Shown here piece after piece: positions 50,052-58,367 of a stretch of 64,000 bases of DNA. The notes below the pieces were generated by a model. That model had not been told where the DNA came from. It did no database searches and saw nothing but the letters and a program-made list of their open reading frames with translations. The DNA comes from an endosymbiont of unidentified scaly snail isolate Monju (lineage in GTDB: Bacteria; Pseudomonadota; Gammaproteobacteria; Chromatiales; Chromatiaceae), in assembly GCF_000801295.1 (NCBI RefSeq), contig NZ_AP012978.1:2463001-2527000 (forward strand), read 5' to 3'. Each line of letters opens with the position of its first letter. Within the stretch, counting starts at the first letter, position 1. Both the position numbers and the translations under genes were made by a program.

Positions 50052-50600
50052 ATGAACCTCGATCGCGTGCAACCCGGCGACAACGTTCCCAGCGAGATCA
50101 ACGTCATCATCGAAATCCCGGCGCACCGGGACCCGGTCAAGTACGAACTGGACAAGGACACCGGCGCCATGTTCGTGGACCGCTTCCTCGGCACCGCCAT
50201 GTTCTACCCCTGCAACTACGGCTACGTCCCGCACACCCTGTCACAAGACGGCGACCCGGTGGACGTGATGGTGGTCTCACCCCTGCCGATCCAGAGCGGC
50301 GCGGTGATCCGCTGTCGCCCCATCGGCATGCTGCGCATGGAAGACGACGGCGGCATCGACGCCAAGATCCTCGCGGTGCCCGTGGACAAACTCACCCCGC
50401 TGTACCGCAGCGTGCACTCCTACCGCGACATGCCGGAAGAAACGCTCGACCGCCTGGCGCACTTCTTCGCCCATTACAAGGACCTGGAAAAAGGCAAGTG
50501 GGTGAGAATCGACGGCTGGGTGGGCGTCGAGGAAGCCAAGCAGGAAATCCTCGACAGCGTCGAGCGTTACCGGAACTCACCGGATAGACCGGCCTTCTGA
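50052..50600 (+). CDS. ppa: Soluble inorganic pyrophosphatase (family I)
   Basis: 182 residues. The active site includes [24 protein letters not shown], with the DxDxxD-like aspartates, and [10 protein letters not shown]. It sits 100 bases after the membrane pyrophosphatase gene, beyond that gene's terminator, so it has its own promoter. The cell thus has both energy-conserving and energy-wasting PPi removal. Confidence 0.95.
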   Translation: MNLDRVQPGDNVPSEINVIIEIPAHRDPVKYELDKDTGAMFVDRFLGTAMFYPCNYGYVPHTLSQDGDPVDVMVVSPLPIQSGAVIRCRPIGMLRMEDDGGIDAKILAVPVDKLTPLYRSVHSYRDMPEETLDRLAHFFAHYKDLEKGKWVRIDGWVGVEEAKQEILDSVERYRNSPDRPAF

Positions 50601-50602
50601 AC

Positions 50603-51154
50603 ATGAAGGTCTGCATCCTGTCCGACAGCCACGACCACATTCCGCTGCTCGACGCCGCGGTGGCCGATGCGCGCGCGGCCGGTGCCGAGGCGGTGCTGCA
50701 CGCCGGCGACCTGGTCGCCCCCAGTACCCTGCGCTGCCTCGAGAAGCACGAACTGCCGGTGCACGTCATCCACGGCAATAACACCGGCGACCTGCACGCA
50801 CTCACGCGGCTGGCGCACAAGCCCGGCAGTCTGGTGCGCTATCACGGCATGGACGCCGGCATCGAACTGGGCGGGCGCAGCGTCTTCATCGTCCACTATC
50901 CGCACTACGCCTACGCCATGGCCGCTACCGGCGACTGGGACCTGGTATGCTGTGGCCACAGCCACAAGGTTGAAATTCGTGACATCGTCAACTGCCAGGG
51001 CGGTGTCACCTGGGTAGTCAACCCCGGCACCATCGGTGGCGTGGGCACCGCGCCAGCCATCTGGGTGCTGGGCGATCTGGACACAATGACCTTCGAACCG
51101 CGCGAGGTACCCAAGAGCCTGGAGTACCGTGACCGCGTAACCGTTAACGCATGA
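50603..51154 (+). CDS. Metallophosphoesterase (YfcE/MJ0936-like)
   Basis: 183 residues with phosphoesterase motifs: LSDSHDH near residue 6, LHAGDLVAP near residue 32, HGNNTG near residue 58, and CGHSHKVEI with VVNPGTIGG. It begins two bases after ppa. The likely activity is on phosphodiesters; the physiological substrate is unknown. Confidence 0.88.
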   Translation: MKVCILSDSHDHIPLLDAAVADARAAGAEAVLHAGDLVAPSTLRCLEKHELPVHVIHGNNTGDLHALTRLAHKPGSLVRYHGMDAGIELGGRSVFIVHYPHYAYAMAATGDWDLVCCGHSHKVEIRDIVNCQGGVTWVVNPGTIGGVGTAPAIWVLGDLDTMTFEPREVPKSLEYRDRVTVNA

Positions 51155-51630
51155 CTGACGAACTGACGCATTTCAACGCCCGCGGCCAGGCCCACATGGT
51201 GGATGTGGGCGACAAGGCCGAGACCCACCGCGTGGCCATCGCCTCGGGGCTGATCCGCATGCAGCCGACCACCCTGCGCCTGATCCTCGAGGGCGGGCAC
51301 AAGAAGGGCGACGTACTCGGCATCGCGCGCATTGCCGGCATCATGGCCGCCAAAAAGACCGCCGAACTGATCCCCTTGTGCCACCCCCTGCCGCTCACCC
51401 ACCTGAGCGTCGACTTCACCCCCGACGAGGCCGCGTCACTGATCCGCGCCGAGGCACGCGCCGAGACCCGCGGCCAGACCGGTGTCGAGATGGAGGCGCT
51501 GTGCGCGGTGCAGACCGCCCTGCTCACCATCTACGACATGTGCAAGGCGGTCGATCGCGGCATGCAGATCGATCAGGTACGGCTGGAACAGAAGTCCGGC
51601 GGCAAGTCGGGAGAGTGGAACCGGGCGTGA
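51151..51630 (+). CDS. moaC: Cyclic pyranopterin monophosphate synthase MoaC
   Basis: 159 residues. [14 protein letters not shown] starts the conserved part. [30 protein letters not shown] carries the active-site Lys and His, and [29 protein letters not shown] closes it. It makes cyclic pyranopterin for molybdenum cofactor. It overlaps both neighbours by a few bases. Confidence 0.95.
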   Translation: MTDELTHFNARGQAHMVDVGDKAETHRVAIASGLIRMQPTTLRLILEGGHKKGDVLGIARIAGIMAAKKTAELIPLCHPLPLTHLSVDFTPDEAASLIRAEARAETRGQTGVEMEALCAVQTALLTIYDMCKAVDRGMQIDQVRLEQKSGGKSGEWNRA

Positions 51631-52232
51631 ACCCCCGCTATCGCCAGACCCACTTCCTGACCAGCGCCGCGAAGCTGGCCCAGGCTCCGGCCGACGAGGG
51701 CTTCGAGGTCGCCTTCGCCGGCCGCTCCAACGCTGGCAAATCCAGCGCCATCAATACCCTGTGCGACCATCGCGGCCTGGCACGCACCAGCCGCACCCCG
51801 GGGCGCACCCAGTTGCTCAACTTCTTCGAGGTGCTGCCCGAACGTCGCCTGGTCGACCTGCCGGGCTATGGCTATGCCAAGGTCGCGCAGGATCTCAAGC
51901 ACGACTGGCAGGGTGCACTGGCCGACTACCTGGAGCGACGCGCCTGCCTGCGCGGCCTGATGCTGGTGATGGACGCCCGCCACCCGCTCAAGCCCTACGA
52001 CCTGCAGATGCTGGCCTGGGCCAATGCCATCCCGCTGCCGGTACACGTCCTGCTCACCAAGTGCGACAAGCTCAACCGGCAGCAGTCCGATGCCGCACTG
52101 GCGCAGGTGCGCGAGGCCCTGCGCGAGTTCGGCACCGACTTCAGCGTGCAGACCTTCTCCTCGCTCAAGCGCTGGGGTATCGACGAGGCCCACCAGCGTC
52201 TCGACGACTGGCTGGCCATGCCCTGCCGCTGA
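51627..52232 (+). CDS. engB: Ribosome biogenesis GTPase EngB/YihA
   Basis: 201 residues. G1 is [13 protein letters not shown]2 includes [15 protein letters not shown]3 is [12 protein letters not shown] and G4 is LLTKCDKL. The start is GTG 51627, overlapping the moaC stop; there is no nearer ATG in frame. EngB assists large-subunit assembly. Confidence 0.94.
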   Translation: MNPRYRQTHFLTSAAKLAQAPADEGFEVAFAGRSNAGKSSAINTLCDHRGLARTSRTPGRTQLLNFFEVLPERRLVDLPGYGYAKVAQDLKHDWQGALADYLERRACLRGLMLVMDARHPLKPYDLQMLAWANAIPLPVHVLLTKCDKLNRQQSDAALAQVREALREFGTDFSVQTFSSLKRWGIDEAHQRLDDWLAMPCR

Positions 52233-52264
52233 ACGCCAGGACAGGCGCCTTCCAAACACGCCCG

Positions 52265-52526
52265 TGGCTAGCCCGAATATTTCACCGGCCGAACAACGCT
52301 CTCGCCCCAAAAGGCGGAATGATCGAACAAAAACGGCAAAAAGGGAGGCCAGTCGCCGGTTACAGTTTGTCCCCCGCGTTGTTCTATCCCGATTCTGGCG
52401 GTTTCTCGCTCGCTGTGGCTTGGTTTTCACTCAAGCGATAGCCGTGCTATCGCTTGAGTGAAAACCAAGCCACAGCGAGCGAGAAACCGCCGGAATCGGG
52501 ATGCCGGTGAAAATCCGGGCTAGCGG
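52265..52526. repeat. Long near-perfect inverted repeat (MITE-like)
   Basis: Arms of about 57 bases (52386-52441 and about 52445-52501) pair with about one mismatch across a 3-base loop; the centre reads GCGATAGC CGT GCTATCGC. Outside these, GCTAGCCCGAATATTTCACC at about 52268 pairs with GGTGAAAATCCGGGCTAGC at about 52507, after an unpaired 94-base stretch on the left. It lies between convergent genes. No T-run follows, so it is not an ordinary terminator. Confidence 0.85.
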
Positions 52527-54373
52527 CAAGTATCGCTCTCGTCGCGCGCCAGGCTGGGCAGTTCGATACCCTGACCCAGGGCGATGCGCTCGAACTGGCG
52601 ACGCAGGGGCGGAATGCGATCGGCCAGGCCCAGACCGAGGTTGCGTGCCAGGTACAGGGCCGGGTTACGATTGGAGAACAGGTGCTTGAAAGCATCCATG
52701 GTCATCTGCACGGCCAGGTTGTGGCCCCTGCGCGCCCGCTCGTAACGGCGCAGCACACCCAAGGCCCCGAGCGGCTCCCCGCGCGAGCGCGCATCGCCCA
52801 GCACGTCGAGCAGGGCGCCGGCATCCAGCAGGCCGAGGTTCACACCCTGTCCCGCCGCCAGCGGGTGGATGACGTGTGCGGCGTCGCCGACCAGAGCGAT
52901 GCCGGGGCGCACATAGGTGGTCGCTCGTTGCAGGCGCAGCGGAAAGGCCGCGCGCTGCGGATCGACCAGCGCCAGTTCGCCACAGCAGCGCTCCGAGGCC
53001 AGGGTGAGGCGCTGCGCGAAGTCCTCCGGCGTCGCTTCGACCAGTGCTGCCGCCTCGGCCGGGGTGATGGACCAGACGATGGAGAACAGGTCATCCCGCA
53101 ACGGCAGTAGCACCAGCGGGCCCTCGGGCAGAAAGCGCTGCCAGGCGGTGGCTCGGTTGCCCGCCTCGGGGCGCACCGTGGCCACCACGGCATACTGATC
53201 GTAGTCACGGGCGCTCAAACCGATGCCGGCCAGCTCGCGCAGTTGCGCGCGCAACACCCGACCGTCGCCCAGGCGCAGGGCCGGGCCGTCTTCTTCCAGC
53301 GCCGCGATCTCCTGCCCGGTCACGACCTCGATCTCCGGCCGCTGCCTGATAGCGCGCCACAGGGCGGCGACGATCTCGCGGTTCTCGACGATGTGCCCCA
53401 GATTCGGCTCGCCGATATCCGCGGCATCGAAGGCGATCTCGCCGAAGCCGCGCGCATCCCAGACACGCATGCGTTCGTAGGCACAGACACGCATGCCAGC
53501 CCAGGCCCCCAGGTTGCGGAGCATCGTCTCCGAGGCGCGGGTGAGCGCGGAGACACGCAGGTCGTAGCTGTCGGCCGGCCAGTCGAGCGCCGGTTCGGTG
53601 CGCTCGAGCAGGGCCAGGCGTGGCAGCCGGCCGTGCAGACCCATGGCGGTGCGCGCCAGCGCATGGCGGGCGGGCGCGAACAGGTCCAGCGCCAGCATGC
53701 CGAGATTGCGCGCCAGGCGCAGCGGCGGCAGCGGGTTGGCGAACAGCCGCGCCAGGCCGTCTGTGGCCTGCCCCATCTTGCGCTGCTCGTCCAGCCGCCA
53801 GGCCTCGTAGCCGGCGAGCACGGCATTGCCGACCAGCGCCACGCGCCCGCGCACCGCCTCACGCACGCGCAGCAGTTTCAGCGGGTAGGCATCGCGCCGA
53901 CCAACGCGCAGGAAACGCCCCAGGCGATGACCGAAACGTTCCTGGAAGGCGGCAAGGAACGCCGCGTCGTCCAGCGCCAGCACCGACTCCACTCGCTCGT
54001 CGGGCACCGTCCAGACCACCGCACAGCGCCCCCCGGTCATCGGCAGCAGGGCGATGGGGCCCTCCTCGGTGAAGCGCTCGAAGGCGACGTTGCGATGCGG
54101 CCGCTCCGGGGTGACATTGGTAACCACGGCCGACTGGCCGTAGTCACGTTTCACCACCGGCAGGCCCAGTGCCTCACGCACGAAGGAGCGCCCGCCGTCG
54201 GCAGCCACCAGCAGGGCGGCCTCGAGTTCGGTGCGCTTGCCGTCCTGTTCGACAGTGATGCACGCGCGATCGACATCGGCGCGCACCGCGACCACCTGCG
54301 CCGGGGCGATCCAGTCCACGCCCTCGGCCACGCGCAAGGCACCGAGCAGATCGTGGGCCGGGGTGTCGCTCAT
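52520..54373 (-). pseudogene. Fused and internally deleted UbiH-UbiI (FAD monooxygenase) remnant
   Basis: One open frame covers what should be two genes for ubiquinone hydroxylases. It starts MSDTPAHDLL at the pepP stop (ATGA), as ubiH would. It then jumps past the GxGxxG FAD domain to ALRVAEGVDWIAPA. After VALVGNA it skips the usual AHTLHPVAGQGFNLG block. At HGRLPRLA it runs directly into LLERTEPALDWPADSYDLR of UbiI, without a stop, start or second Rossmann motif. LRAQLRELAGIG also lacks the VVAADG segment. The C-terminal LVGDAAHVIHP of UbiI is intact. All four losses are in frame. The product could not bind FAD normally. Confidence 0.82.
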
Positions 54374-55674
54374 GCCATCAGCGCCTCGATCTCGTCTATG
54401 GTCTTGGGCGCATCGCGGCTGAGCACGTCCGGCCCGTCACGCGTCACCAGCACGTCGTCCTCGATGCGGATGCCGATACCCTGCCATTTCTTGGCCACGC
54501 CCTTCATACCCCTCGGGATATACAACCCGGGCTCCACGGTGAGCACCATGCCGGGCTCGAGCACCCGCCAGTGGCCATCCACCTTGTAGTCGCCCACGTC
54601 GTGCACATCAAGCCCCAGCCAGTGACCGGTGCGGTGCATGTAGAACTTGCGGTAGCTCTCCTTCTTGAGGTTCTGCGCCAGCGACCCCTTGAGCAACCCC
54701 AGGCGGATCAGCCCGCGGGTGAGCACACGTATCGCGGCGCGATGGGGGTCGCCCCAGTGGTTGCCGGGGCGTACCTTGTCGATGGCCGCAAGCTGAGCGT
54801 CGAGCACCAGCTGGTAGAGCTGACGCTGCGGCTCGCTGAAGCGGCCGTTGACCGGGAAGGTACGGGTGATGTCCGAGGCATAGCATTCCAGCTCGCAGCC
54901 AGCGTCGATGAGTACCAGGTCGCCGTCGTTCAGCGGGTCGGCGTTCTCCACGTAGTGCAGGATGCAACCGTTATCGCCGCCACCGACGATGCTGGGGTAG
55001 GCCAGCTCGGTGGCACCACGCTGCGCGCACTGGTAGGCAAACTCGGCGGCCAGGCGGTACTCGGGCAGGCCCGGGCGACAGGTCTTCATGAGCTGCCGGT
55101 GAGCAGCCGCCGAGATCTTTGCCGCGCGGCGCATCACCGCGATCTCGCTGCGGCTCTTGTACAGCCGCATGTCATGCAGGTAGTGATCCAGGGCGATGAA
55201 TTCGGTCGGCACCCCCACCCCGGCACGCGAGCGCTCGCGCAACTGCTTGAGCCAGCCGGAGACGCGCTGATCGAAGTCACTGCTGGTACCCATGGCGTAG
55301 TACACCCGCTCGCGACCCTCGAGCAGGCCAGGGAGGATGTCATCCAGGTCGTCGATGGGAAAGGCGTCGTCGGCGCCATAGTCTGCCACTGCACCTTCGA
55401 GCCCGGCACGCCGTCCGTCCCATTGTTCACGCTCGGGATCGCGTTCGCGACAGAACAGCAGGTACTCGCCCTGGGGGCGGCCTGGCATCAGCACCGCCAC
55501 CGCCTCGGGCTCGGAGAAGCCAGTCAGGTAGTAGAAGTCGCTGTCCGGGCGGAAGGGATAGTACACGTCACGGTTGCGCACCTGCTCGTGATTGGTGGGC
55601 AGGATGGCAATGGCATCCCTGCCGATCATGCGCATCAGCTGACGCCGGCGGCGTGCAAACTCAGTGGATCTCAT
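54370..55674 (-). CDS. pepP: Xaa-Pro aminopeptidase PepP
   Basis: 434 residues of the creatinase/pita-bread family. The metal ligands are visible in LVLIDAGCELECYASDITRTFP (two Asp), HRTGHWLGLDVHDVG (His), LTVEPGLYI (Glu) and GIGIRIEDDVLVT (Glu). It removes N-terminal residues before proline and is complete. The start overlaps ygfB by 14 bases and the stop overlaps the ubiH start, the usual ygfB-pepP-ubiH-ubiI order. Confidence 0.95.
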   Translation of the reverse strand: MRSTEFARRRRQLMRMIGRDAIAILPTNHEQVRNRDVYYPFRPDSDFYYLTGFSEPEAVAVLMPGRPQGEYLLFCRERDPEREQWDGRRAGLEGAVADYGADDAFPIDDLDDILPGLLEGRERVYYAMGTSSDFDQRVSGWLKQLRERSRAGVGVPTEFIALDHYLHDMRLYKSRSEIAVMRRAAKISAAAHRQLMKTCRPGLPEYRLAAEFAYQCAQRGATELAYPSIVGGGDNGCILHYVENADPLNDGDLVLIDAGCELECYASDITRTFPVNGRFSEPQRQLYQLVLDAQLAAIDKVRPGNHWGDPHRAAIRVLTRGLIRLGLLKGSLAQNLKKESYRKFYMHRTGHWLGLDVHDVGDYKVDGHWRVLEPGMVLTVEPGLYIPRGMKGVAKKWQGIGIRIEDDVLVTRDGPDVLSRDAPKTIDEIEALMA

Positions 55675-56245
55675 GCGACACCTCAGCGGTGGGCTCGCGG
55701 CGATGCATGTCCGAGTGCAGGGTCATCACCGCCACACGGATGTATTCCTCGAGTTCAGCCAGCGCCTGCTGTTCTTCCTCATCGAGCGCGCCCTCGGGTA
55801 CCGCCAGGCGACCGATCTCGTACAGGTCGTGCAGGGCCTCTCGCCCCTCGTCGCTCAGGCGCTCGCGGCTGGCCTGCTCGCCGGCCAGACCGAAGCCGTA
55901 GAGAAAACCCTGCACCCAGTCGCGCAGACCCTCGGTCACGTTGTAGCCCTCGGCCTCCACCGCCTCGCCGGGCAGCCACAGATCCAGCGCGAAACCGGCA
56001 TCGGCCAGCTGCGCCTCGGTGGCCTGGTAGAGGCGATCGAGCAAGGCGCGCGCTTCCGCGGCCAGGGCGTCACCCTCGGTGAAATCGGCGTACAGGGCCT
56101 CGGCCCAGTGGCGTTCCGGCTCGCGCACGTCGCCGGCGAGCAAACCGGCGGCGATACCCTGCGCCTCGCTGGGCGAAAAGCTCAGACCCACGCGACGCAT
56201 GGCATCGAAGGTGGCCAGGTAATCGGGGAGTTCAGTGGCTGACAC
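55661..56245 (-). CDS. ygfB: UPF0149 family protein YgfB
   Basis: 194 residues with the family pattern LSPSEAQGIAAGLLAGD-like start (SFSPSEAQGIAAGLLAGD), EGLRDWVQGFLYGFGLAG, and an acidic DEEEQQALAELEEYIRVAVMTL. Molecular function is not settled. It leads the pepP-ubi operon, divergent from the zapA operon. Confidence 0.9.
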   Translation of the reverse strand: MSATELPDYLATFDAMRRVGLSFSPSEAQGIAAGLLAGDVREPERHWAEALYADFTEGDALAAEARALLDRLYQATEAQLADAGFALDLWLPGEAVEAEGYNVTEGLRDWVQGFLYGFGLAGEQASRERLSDEGREALHDLYEIGRLAVPEGALDEEEQQALAELEEYIRVAVMTLHSDMHRREPTAEVSHEIH

Positions 56246-56365
56246 GCTGCGACCCTGTTGCTTGCATCGAGGAAATGAATGTTAGCATGGGGCCAGTGCG
56301 AACCCCGGCAAGAACCCGCAAGCCGCAGGATGCGACCAGGCGCAAAGCCGTCTAGAATCGGGACC

Positions 56366-56590
56366 ATGAGCGACAGCCCCATCCAGGAACAAGACCTGCG
56401 CGCCCTCGAGATACGGGTCGAGGAACTGATCCGTGCCTGCGCACACCTGAAGGACGAGAACAAGACCCTGCGCGCCGAGCTGGAACAGCTCTCCGCCGAG
56501 CGGGACCGGCTGATGCGCAATCATGCCGCGGCACGGGTGCGCGTCGAATCCCTGATCGAACGCCTGAAGACCATCGAGGCCACCTCATGA
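56366..56590 (+). CDS. Small coiled-coil protein next to ZapA (TIGR02449-like)
   Basis: 74 residues, nearly all coiled coil (LRALEIRVEELIRACAHLKDEN, TLRAELEQLSAERDRL). It is ZapB-like in style and overlaps zapA by four bases. A cell-division role is suggested by context only. Confidence 0.78.
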   Translation: MSDSPIQEQDLRALEIRVEELIRACAHLKDENKTLRAELEQLSAERDRLMRNHAAARVRVESLIERLKTIEATS

Positions 56591-56901
56591 GCAGCAAGCG
56601 CAACGCCGTGGCCGTCACCATCCTTGGCAAGGAATACCGCATCGGCTGCGAACCCGAGGACGAAGAGGCCCTGCTCAAGGCGGCGCGCTTTCTCGACGCG
56701 AGCATGAAGGAGATCCGCGGCACCGGCAAGGTGATCGGCACCGACCGCATTGCGGTGATGGCCGCGCTGAACATCGCCCACGAACTGCTGGCGCGCGAAC
56801 ACAATGCCGACACCGCGGCCAGCACCGCCAACAAGCGCATCCGCGCCCTGCGTGAACGCATCGAGGTGGCGCTCAACGACAGCGCCCAGCTCGAGCTTTG
56901 A
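56587..56901 (+). CDS. zapA: Cell division protein ZapA
   Basis: 104 residues. VAVTILGKEYRIGCEPEDEEALLKAARFLDASMKEIR is the globular FtsZ-binding head, and a C-terminal coiled coil follows. ZapA bundles FtsZ filaments. 6S RNA and fau lie downstream, the order seen in most gammaproteobacteria. Confidence 0.94.
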   Translation: MSSKRNAVAVTILGKEYRIGCEPEDEEALLKAARFLDASMKEIRGTGKVIGTDRIAVMAALNIAHELLAREHNADTAASTANKRIRALRERIEVALNDSAQLEL

Positions 56902-56934
56902 TTCTTCGCCCCGCGCAGCGGGATGTTCGGGGCG

Positions 56935-57086
56935 GGGAGGCCGCCTACCCTGCCGGAGGCCCGGCCGAATATTCGCGACGAGGACGTCGTTCCTACCCGT
57001 AGGAGGTCCGTCCTCGGGCCGAACCGTTCGCCGCAGGGGCGCCGCTCCTGCGGGCAGGTGGTCCGCCCCCGGGCCGAATTCGTTCC
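56935..57086. repeat. REP-like repeats, copy 9
   Basis: The intact pair ATTCGCGACGAGGACGTCGT-TCCTACCCGTAGGAGG-TCCGTCCTCGGGCCGAAC at 56970-57022 is nearly the same as the site broken by the IS110 element. Two further units follow (TTCGCCGCAGGGGCGCCGC, GGTCCGCCCCCGGGCCGAA). Confidence 0.8.
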
Positions 57087-57150
57087 CAGGCCGCAACGCA
57101 CCCGGTCACCCCTTGTACTTTTACCGGGTCAGGTTTAGTCTGATCTATAG

Positions 57151-57338
57151 GCATCCCCTGCAGTGTACGACAGCAGGCCAGTTATTCCTTTGAGCCTATG
57201 CTTACGCACTTCGGGATCGTTGCACGGCGGCTGGTGTGTATGTCCGCCACCGAGCGGAAAGCCTGAGGCCCCGTTTCGGTCCCTCTTGAACCTCTCGGTT
57301 CAAGGATCACGGCCGGCATCGGCACAGGTGGGGGATGC
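57151..57338 (+). ncRNA. ssrS: 6S RNA
   Basis: About 188 bases. The closing stem pairs GCATCCCCTGCAGTGT with GCACAGGTGGGGGATGC. The 5' side has CAGGCCAGTTATTCCTTTGAGCC and the 3' side has CTTGAACCTCTCGGTTCAAGG, a conserved 6S hairpin. The position between zapA and fau is diagnostic. 6S RNA sequesters sigma-70 RNA polymerase in stationary phase. Confidence 0.87.
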
Positions 57339-57360
57339 CCCTCTTTCAACACGCCCGATC

Positions 57361-57972
57361 ATGTCTCCATCCAGCCCTTCCAGCGAACTCCAGGAACTGC
57401 GCCGCCAGCTGAGGCTATGGCGCATCGGTTTGGACCCGGTTACCCGGCAACGTGCCTCGCTTGCCGTCAACTCCCGCGTCAGTCGTCTTGCCGCCTTTCG
57501 ACGCGCCCGCCATGTCGCGGCCTATGTCGGCAGCAAGGGCGAGATCGACCCCATGCCGCTGTTGTACATGGCGCACCTGATGGGCAAGGCCTGTTACCTG
57601 CCCGTGCTGCATCCCTTTCTGCCTAGCCGCCTGTGGTTCATGCGCTGGACACCCGACATGCCCATGGTGGCGAATCGTTTTGGCATCCCCGAACCGCCTT
57701 GTGACATCGCACTGCGGCGCGGTGCACAATGGATGGACCTGATATTGATGCCGCTGCTCGGCTTCGATCGCCATTGCCATCGGCTCGGCATGGGCGGCGG
57801 ATTCTACGATCGCACCCTGGCCTTCACCCGCGGGCGTCGGCTACTGCGCCGCCCCTTGCTGATCGGGCTGGCGCACGATGCTCAACGCTGCGAAGACCTG
57901 CCGGTTGCGCCCTGGGACGTATCACCACACATGATCGTGACACCGACAGCTTGTGTCGCTTGTCACACCTGA
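57361..57972 (+). CDS. fau: 5-formyltetrahydrofolate cyclo-ligase
   Basis: 203 residues. The N-terminal LRRQLRLWRIGLDPVTRQRAS, the KGEIDP loop and the C-terminal GFDRHCHRLGMGGGFYDRTL are the family's substrate and ATP motifs. ATG 57361 is used because the frame upstream lies inside 6S RNA. It converts 5-formyl-THF to methenyl-THF. Confidence 0.93.
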   Translation: MSPSSPSSELQELRRQLRLWRIGLDPVTRQRASLAVNSRVSRLAAFRRARHVAAYVGSKGEIDPMPLLYMAHLMGKACYLPVLHPFLPSRLWFMRWTPDMPMVANRFGIPEPPCDIALRRGAQWMDLILMPLLGFDRHCHRLGMGGGFYDRTLAFTRGRRLLRRPLLIGLAHDAQRCEDLPVAPWDVSPHMIVTPTACVACHT

Positions 57973-58154
57973 TCCGATAGAAATCAAACCACTTTTGCTC
58001 GTTGGAGAATGCGGCGATCGCACGCCTGCACACACCAGGCGCCGACGGCGTCTGTCGTAAACGTCACTTGACAAGACGAGAAGTCTGGCATTTTCACTTT
58101 CGTTGTTTATACTCTTGCCAAGATCGAATCCAACTGTACCGCTGGAGGGGAGTG

Positions 58155-58295
58155 ATGGCAGTCAAGAAAGTCGCCAAGAAGAAGGTTGCAAAGAAAACGG
58201 CAAAGAAGAAGGTCGCCAAGAAGACCACAAAGAAAAAGGTCAGCAAGAAGGTGACGCCCCGCCCGCGCAAGGTGACTCCACGCAAGAAGCGTTGA
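58155..58295 (+). CDS. Lysine-rich histone H1-like small basic protein
   Basis: 46 residues, more than half Lys/Arg, built on repeats of KKKVAKKT-type heptads (VKKVAKKKVAKKTAKKK, VAKKTTKKKVSKK) with a final PRPRKVTPRKKR. Such proteins bind DNA or RNA non-specifically. GGAGGGGAG precedes the ATG and a strong terminator follows. A TATACT box at about 58109-58114 may be its -10. Confidence 0.82.
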   Translation: MAVKKVAKKKVAKKTAKKKVAKKTTKKKVSKKVTPRPRKVTPRKKR

Positions 58296-58321
58296 CAGGC
58301 AGGCGCTGTCGCTCAAACCCC

Positions 58322-58352
58322 AAAGGCCCGGCCATGATGCCGGGCCTTTTTC
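58322..58352 (+). terminator. Bidirectional terminator between the basic protein gene and ilvA
   Basis: AAAGGCCCGGCATCATGGCCGGG-type hairpin (AAAGGCCCGGCCATGATGCCGGGCCTTTTT) with T on one side and A on the other. Confidence 0.92.
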
Positions 58353-58367
58353 GTGGATGGCTGCGAC

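Noticed and set aside
52233..52461. Short open frames running through the inverted repeat after engB
   Set aside because: They extend known genes out of frame into palindromic DNA with no start signal or conserved content.
52386..52501. Long hairpin as a terminator for engB and ubi genes
   Set aside because: No T-run on either side, and the arms are far longer than terminator stems; kept as a repeat instead.
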